64,000 nt of DNA from Collybiopsis luxurians FD-317 M1 (Eukaryota; Basidiomycota; Agaricomycetes; Agaricales; Omphalotaceae): the NCBI GenBank assembly GCA_000827265.1, contig KN834836.1:62001-126000 (forward strand), given 5' to 3'. Both the position numbers and the translations under genes were made by a program. The first letter of the stretch is position 1, and every line of letters begins with the position of its first letter. This document shows, piece by piece, positions 59,141 to 64,000 of the stretch. The notes below the pieces were generated by a model that saw only the letters and a program-made list of their open reading frames with translations, was not told where the DNA came from and searched no databases.

Positions 59141-59888
59141 ATCTAACCACCTAACCACCTACCCGACCCCCCAATAGAGCCATTTGCTGGCAATGTCGCA
59201 GACAGTTCCCACATGTTAGTGGCATTGGGTGGAGCAAAGAAGACCGCTCTATAATAACCTGCCACACCCTCACTTACCTCGAAAGCAATAAACAGTCCTT
59301 CTCTTCCTTCTCCTCGTTGACTACTCATACAAAAGATTTCAAGTTCCATGGCCCTCTGGTACCGAAGCTGAAAGTGTTGGAACTAGGCATTTGGGATGCC
59401 GATAGTTTGCCTCAAACAGGGCTCGTTAGATTGATCTCTTCGCGATGGATACCGAATACCGCTAGAAGGGTGGAGATTGGTGTTGACTGTCTGCAGTCAT
59501 TCAAGCTCAAAATTGCTTCAGGATGGTTGACAGATAGCGCCCGCGAGGAGTTGGAGTATCTACGACTCGCAGGGCTCTCAGTTCACGTTTCCAAGGAGAC
59601 GAATGACGATGGGTACTGGGACTGGCATTCTGACAGTGACGACGAGAGCAATTGCTTGAGTTGTAAAGGAGGTCGATATTGGGGAGATTGAAAGTGTTAG
59701 TAGTTGCCTTCTTCGGCCATTCGACTTTTGAGCTAGAGGTGTTTGCTATCGTAGGATTACAATCGTTTGTATCAACAGCTATTCTTCATAGCCATGAGAT
59801 GTCCAGCCAAAACCAAGCCAAAACAGCTACGTACTTGGAGGCTAAAAGTCATGTGACTGAACCGCTGACGTTGCGGTTCACGAACGAA

Positions 59889-60575
59889 GCTGATGGTTTC
59901 GACGTGAGGAAGAGTAACAGAGGATATAAGTAGCTTGAGCATGTTGTATTCGGTATCTTTCTCGTCTCTAGAAAGACAACTGGATAGGGTTCAGAGGTTG
60001 GATCCTTGAGGTACGACGTGTCTCGGCTTGCGTTTCGGCGCTATTCGATTGTGGTGGATATACGAGACGGACAGAAGATTGGGACAGTACTGGAGAGCTC
60101 AGGAACGGTTCCATTATCCGCGTCCAGTGTTAAGTGGGTGATTCGTTTCCAAGGAAACTTCCCAGAAAATTCGCTTGACCTTCTGGGGACACGATTGAGC
60201 GAAAGGTAGCGAAGAGCAGGAGTATCTTGTAGAGTAGAGCTGGGGAAAATCATTATCTTTGGCCAATAATCCCAGAGAGCTTGTTTGGAGGATATCGACA
60301 TGTTTGAGCGAACATAAACGACCGATTGATGATAAAGACTCGAAAAAGTGCTTGGAAAATTGAGGGCAGGTGAAGGAGACGGCGAGCCATCGATTCGCGT
60401 TTTGGACCAGAACAGACACCAAAGGATGCTCATGGTACATGTTAGGGTCATTCAGGCAATGTTTTACGTCCATATTGATCTGCAGCGTTAGAGGATAGCC
60501 TTTGGATCGTAAAAGTTGAAGGCCCACTGGAGCTTCGAGGTCGTAGTCGTTGTTTGGCACAAACCTTGGAGCAAA
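59889..60575 (-). pseudogene. Truncated recent copy of the F-box gene
   Basis: Matches bases about 51630-52320 of the intact F-box gene at high nucleotide identity (long stretches with only scattered changes). It covers NDYDLEAPVGLQLL, YPLTLQINMDVKHCL, NANRWLAVSFTCPQFSKHF, SSLGLLAKDND, LRYLSLNRVPRRSSEF and LTLDADNGTV. The N-terminal F-box and the C-terminal third are missing. There is a frameshift between FPQLY and ALRYLSL, and a small deletion between PRF and VPNNDYD compared with PRLWTNIFLFLDPNNEYD. It cannot encode a working adaptor. It lies in the same orientation as the intact gene. Confidence 0.82.
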
Positions 60576-60777
60576 TACCAAGATCTTTCATGAGCCTCCG
60601 AATTTTCTATAGACTTTCCGAAAGTATGCAGGTTCATACAATCGACTAAAGGCAAAGCACTTATATCTGAATGCCTGTCACTGAAATTCGCTCTAAACAA
60701 TCTTTGAAATTACTTCAACAACAAACTGCATAACATCTTCTTTCCTGGATCAGCGCATTCTACGTGATCCTTTCCAG

Positions 60778-61060
60778 TCACCATAATCTGGCCGCAAAAT
60801 TTTTGATCTTACTCTTTACAGCATCTAATTTTTCTTTCTTCCCTTCCTGAGCCTCTTCGATGATTTTTTCTTCTTTTCCAGGCTAGCTATACGAGCCACC
60901 ATCCTCTGAAGAGCATCCGGAGTTGCACCCTCCTTCTTCGTCTACTGTTCGCGAAGCTTCGGCAGGCGAATCGCGGAGGAAATATAGCCACTGAAACTCC
61001 CGGATAAAGCGAGATCGTCATACCTTGAGCACAAGTCTCCGAGCTCCTTCTCCAGATCGA
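60778..61060 (-). pseudogene. Decayed C-terminal tail of the AIG1-type GTPase gene
   Basis: Downstream of the present stop codon of the GTPase gene, a protein-like helical frame continues (AEMEIQGLEKDIIDLEKELG, then LSGSFSGYISSAIRLPKLRE). It is out of frame with the upstream exon (shift at about 61164-61171). It is then interrupted by TAG at 60945-60947 and shifts again at a run of six T (60864-60869), after which it continues to TGA at 60778. An intron using GTATGA before YDDLAL and the AG before the TAG could hide the stop, but not both shifts. Confidence 0.6.
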
Positions 61061-62415
61061 TTATGTCCTTTTCCAGCCCTTGAATTTCCATCTCAGCGCC
61101 CACCATAAGTATCTTAATTTTTTCTGCTTCCGTCTTCGCCTCGTCGTGGTCGTGGCGCTTTGAGAGTCCTCGACGGTCCTTTTGTCGTCTTCGGTTTTCT
61201 TATCCCGCTTTAGCAGGTTATAGTGCTGGTGATCCTTAGCAAGGTGTCTACACGCAATGCACCGACGCTGCAGGCCGTTACCGGTTGAGTTATAGAGAAT
61301 GAATCCGACTTTGCAATTTTCTTCGCAGTTGCCACACATCGTGTTGTGCTGGTTTCCAGCACCTTCTTGCTCGTAGATTATAATCTCATTGATCTTCTGT
61401 ACCTAGAATATTCCATGAACAACTATCAGTGTCAGTGTAGATTAAGAAATTTCGAGCGCACTTGGTCCTGAGTATCCTTAGTTACTCGGAGTGCTTGGAG
61501 TCTCGCGCACTTCTCCTTCGTCCAGTCCGTGCGTGCAATCGTATTCGAGTTGGTGGCTTCAATACCAGTTGACATGATGTGTATGTCATCTGTAGGCTGT
61601 GCCTTGCACTTGTCGAGGAACTGGAAGATTTGAGAGAGTGTCTTCAGAGTTTTCTTATAGCTACTACGAACGCTAATTTCCGTATCCTCGAGGATGCCTT
61701 CGTCATAATCTTCTTTGCTTCTCAGCTTCTCCTGATACTTCTTCCACTGCGCCAGCGGATTGTTAATAGACCACATGGAGACGCTCTGCAGCCTCTCTGG
61801 TTGAAGGGAGGACTTTTCAAAATTGAACGAGAGAGGGTCGGTAACCATGGTAAATACGAAGGCGGTGTTCTCGATAATGGAATTAGGGAACATGCTAGAG
61901 ATGACAGTCAAGGCAGACTCAGTAGCATTACCCAGCCGGGGTATAGTGCCATTGGCAAGGATCAGGATGGCGTCGATGACCTCGAATTTTTCTTTGATAG
62001 CGCTAGCAATAATAGCTTGTTTGTGCTCGTTGTCCTTGTCCATACCGCAAGTGTCGGCCAGACCAGGTGTATCAAGGATTTTAACCACTTTCCCATTTGC
62101 GCAAAGGATGACATAGAAGCACGGTTTATTGGTCTGGCTTCCAGCCTGCGATCCTCCTTGCTCGTTCGAAATGAAATGTGTCTCCCTGAATTCATCAAGC
62201 TCAACTCCTGCGCACACATTCGCGAGCAAATTTAGCATCGAAGTCTTCCCAACCCCAGTTTCGCCTATAAGGATTATGTTGATCTCTGGCTTGTCCCATG
62301 ACGGCTTCATGGCCATCTTACTTTGTTTGGGAGACCTGAAGCAGCCATCAAATGAAGGCCTACCATTATCATGAATCGGTAGCAGGTACTCACCTCGGCT
62401 CTGTCTGACTTTCAA
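61061..62415 (-). CDS. AIG1/GIMAP-type GTPase with Cys-rich module, truncated tail
   Basis: Exon 1 ends at 61462 and exon 2 is 61402-61061, with a 59-base intron. The G domain has the P-loop GETGVGKTSMLNLL, the G3 motif DTPGL in VVKILDTPGLADTCG, and an AIG1-like core (IDAILILANGTIPRLG, FVFTMVTDPL). A Cys-rich module follows in exon 2: CGNCEENC and RRCIACRHLAKDHQHY, likely metal-binding. AIG1/GIMAP GTPases are membrane-associated immune-related proteins in plants and animals; fungal members are unstudied as far as I know. The start is unsure: Met at 62415 reads through an intron-like stretch, while 62316 (MAMKPSWDKPEIN) directly precedes the G domain. The coding frame ends early because of a frameshift, so the helical tail is lost. 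It diverges from the SNTX-like gene. Confidence 0.72.
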
Positions 62416-63473
62416 TAACTCTAACTAGGCCATTATCGCGGGCAACGAGCGACTCGGTCGTACTATTATATAAATGCCATTAGTACGATTCTAAATTCCG
62501 GACGAAAGTAGATTTACTTAATAGAAACAGATTTAGCCGGCGGGGAGGGTGTCACAGTATGACAATTGAGTGCCATTGTTGAGGGCTGGCGGTACGAGGG
62601 CAAGCTCTTTTTAAGCACAATTTCTACAATTGTCGCAACGTACAACGTGTACACCGACCAGATTCCTCTTTGCAATCGATAGGATCATACTTATACCACG
62701 CATATACTGCACTTCCAGCCCCATGACCACCTATGAAGGGTCAGGAGTCAGGAGGTCGAATGAAGATGTGAGATCAGAAGGCGACATACAACCGCCATGC
62801 TGAATAGACTTAGAACAGGTCATTGAATTTGAGCCCTGAGGGTCATTTAGCTTCTGGTTGTCTCTGCTTGGTGAGTCGCTGTATATAGGTAAAAATTTAG
62901 TAGCAACCCAGGGCAAAATTGGATATTCGTTGGCTTGAATGACCATACGAGACGCAAATGAGATGCGCTCAGCGTTGAGCGCCCTGAGCGGACGGGGCAA
63001 GATTCTAGGCGAAACAGACAGGCACCTTGGGAAAGCTACTTCAGCAAGGCCCCTCGTTCTACTTTCTGATCAATCGAGGAGGCTACATGAGTTGTCGTTC
63101 TGCGCTGCCAGTTCTGCGTCCATAGTTCGCGTGGGTACAGAAGCCGGCGATTTAATTTGGATAATTTTGAGACGTACAACAGATTCCAGATATTGATCGG
63201 CATGAGGAAAACATGAGGAATGCAAGGTGAAATGAATGTACTTTCGAGATTCAAGCAAGCGCGCGCGGTATTCATACATGTATTCCAGCCATGTTTCGAC
63301 GGTGGGGCACCTGCTTGCATTCTTCACGGGACTGGAAGTACTACTTTAAAACTGATCATGTCCCCCCTCAAAATTTGCAGTCGCTAAACAACCCAATTCG
63401 CTAGCGCAGTGAAGTGCGTACCTGTTTCGAAACCCGTGGACTCGAATTCATAATATCTCTACAGTCTAAGACC
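62416..63473. promoter_or_regulatory. Divergent region between the AIG1-type and SNTX-like genes
   Basis: About 1.06 kb holding both promoters and perhaps a short first exon of the GTPase gene (a GTGAGT donor lies near 62393). No protein-like frame is supported. Confidence 0.45.
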
Positions 63474-64000
63474 ATGGGGCTTACAACAGATGAAATGGAA
63501 CTTCCTGCCTTGGGGCGAGCTGCCTTCCTCGGTCAGCTTTATAACGCTTCCTCAGAGCATTTCGTTAATTTACAACTCTTCGACAACAAGATAGCGGAGA
63601 AAAAGCAGATTGTCCTAAACCCATCCAATAACATCGAATATCATGACATTAAAACAATCTCTGATCGTACCAACGCTCTCGATATCAATGCCGGATTATC
63701 CATTGGCATTCTCTCTGGGTTGATTGAGCTGAAGGGCTCGGGGCAGTACCTCGACACAAGCAAATCAAATGTGGCCACACGTGAAGTCTCAATGATTTGC
63801 TTAACCCGCAAGCAGGTAGAGAGGCTACAGCTCGGGGTCAACGAGGTGATCTCCCTGAGAGCGTATAACAGGGCAGTCAAGGCAGGGGCGACCCACGTCG
63901 TCACGGCCATTACATATGGCGGTACGCTCATTATGAATATCATCAAAAAAGCATCTAGCTCCGAAAAGCAAACCAAAATACACGGCGAGTTCTCTGCATC
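63474..64000 (+). CDS. SNTX-like protein, N-terminal part, cut by the window end
   Basis: An open frame of 175 codons runs to the window edge without a stop. It has the N-terminal pattern of the stonustoxin/verrucotoxin-like family: ALGRAAFLGQLYNASS near residue 11, then ALDINAGLSIGILSGL, then GSGQYLDTSKSN, and ATHVVTAITYGG. In fish venom proteins this region is a perforin-related (MACPF-like) domain, but most family members in fungi and animals are non-venom proteins of unknown role. The start at 63474 gives MGLTTDEMELPALG, directly before the conserved motif. It lacks a signal peptide. No disabling change is seen in the visible part. A degraded relative lies at 48589-49331. Confidence 0.78.
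   Translation, partial: MGLTTDEMELPALGRAAFLGQLYNASSEHFVNLQLFDNKIAEKKQIVLNPSNNIEYHDIKTISDRTNALDINAGLSIGILSGLIELKGSGQYLDTSKSNVATREVSMICLTRKQVERLQLGVNEVISLRAYNRAVKAGATHVVTAITYGGTLIMNIIKKASSSEKQTKIHGEFSA

Larger units (their letters stand above)
58880..59225. repeat. Structured insert with telomere-like repeats
   Basis: Separates VIHECPWG from the next F-box motif (SIIT...). It contains a 15-base inverted repeat (58933-58947 with 58968-58982, two mismatches) around TTTGTGCACAA, CCCTAA-type runs at about 59020-59054, 59087-59101 and 59120-59140, and two perfect hairpins between the first two runs. Insert edges are accurate only to about 10-20 bases. Confidence 0.65.
57515..59691 (+). pseudogene. 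Broken F-box-like gene split by a structured insert
   Basis: A plus-strand paralogue of the F-box gene at 50894. Recognisable in order are MLDLPGISEDFRQQW, the coiled coil ISTEILLMESNILALQ, the F-box (HPIRLLPAELLEHIFSFCC, SSVCTQWHLITLSRLKLWA), RRWLSVSFTGPRFSQA, LTLDADNGSVF, LQSISICLSGNENGVQYNML, and after the insert VPKLKVLELGIWDADSL and LEYLRLAGLSVHVS. It is disabled by TGA at 57983-57985 and at 58399-58401, both where the intact gene has CGA, by frameshifts near 58350 and 58690, and by an insert of about 340 bases at roughly 58880-59225. Protein similarity to the intact copy is moderate, so this is an old duplicate, not a recent one. Confidence 0.8.

Noticed and set aside
59143..59349. Minus-strand open frame of 68 codons across the right edge of the insert
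   Set aside because: Its right half is antisense to F-box coding sequence that aligns well on the plus strand; no independent evidence of a gene.
62731..63000. Minus-strand open frame of 89 codons in the divergent region
   Set aside because: Lies in the shared promoter zone, has no motif and no relatives in the window.
63474..64000. Calling the SNTX-like gene a venom toxin
   Set aside because: Family membership rests on the N-terminal domain only; most members outside venomous fish are not known to be toxic, and the gene is incomplete here.

Overview
The window reads as nuclear DNA of a mushroom-forming basidiomycete (Agaricomycete type). Genes are packed on both strands and cut by many short GT-AG introns of about 50-65 bases. 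There are no operons. The families are typical of such fungi: a GT1 UDP-glycosyltransferase expansion, F-box-like and BTB proteins, lineage-specific single-zinc-finger proteins, and SNTX-like and AIG1-type genes. No rRNA, tRNA, CRISPR array or autonomous transposon could be supported.

Left part (1-19 kb): a small basic hypothetical protein, the mitochondrial ribosome-assembly GTPase MTG1, an old yellow enzyme-type flavin oxidoreductase on the minus strand, a first glycosyltransferase (UGT1), an importin-13/Pdr6-like karyopherin, and an unrecognised acidic-tailed protein on the minus strand.

Middle (19.5-31.5 kb): five head-to-tail glycosyltransferase genes (UGT2-UGT6). Part of the array is a 2,472-base tandem duplication with no difference visible by eye. 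It makes UGT5 a hybrid, with exons 1-6 like UGT6 and exons 7-8 like UGT4. All five array members lack the histidine found at the usual GT1 catalytic position in UGT1 and UGT7.

Housekeeping block (31.6-45.1 kb): histidine methyltransferase HPM1/METTL18, a PIN-like auxin-efflux-carrier family protein, a one-zinc-finger protein with a Ser/Pro repeat, the GATOR2/SEA subunit WDR59 (Mtc5), and a seventh glycosyltransferase (UGT7).

Right part (45.7-64 kb): an accessory, decaying region. It holds a second one-zinc-finger paralogue, a BTB protein, a degraded SNTX-like gene, an orphan 213-residue gene, an intact F-box-like gene, and tandem copies of a coiled-coil/C2H2 gene (one intact, one broken, one stub). 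A broken F-box paralogue follows, split by a structured insert with telomere-like repeats and perfect hairpins, then a truncated F-box copy. At the end stand an AIG1-type GTPase gene with a decayed tail and, diverging from it, the start of an SNTX-like gene that runs off the window. Several disabled copies carry C-to-T type nonsense codons, including CGA to TGA three times, which suggests CpG deamination or a RIP-like process acting on duplicates.
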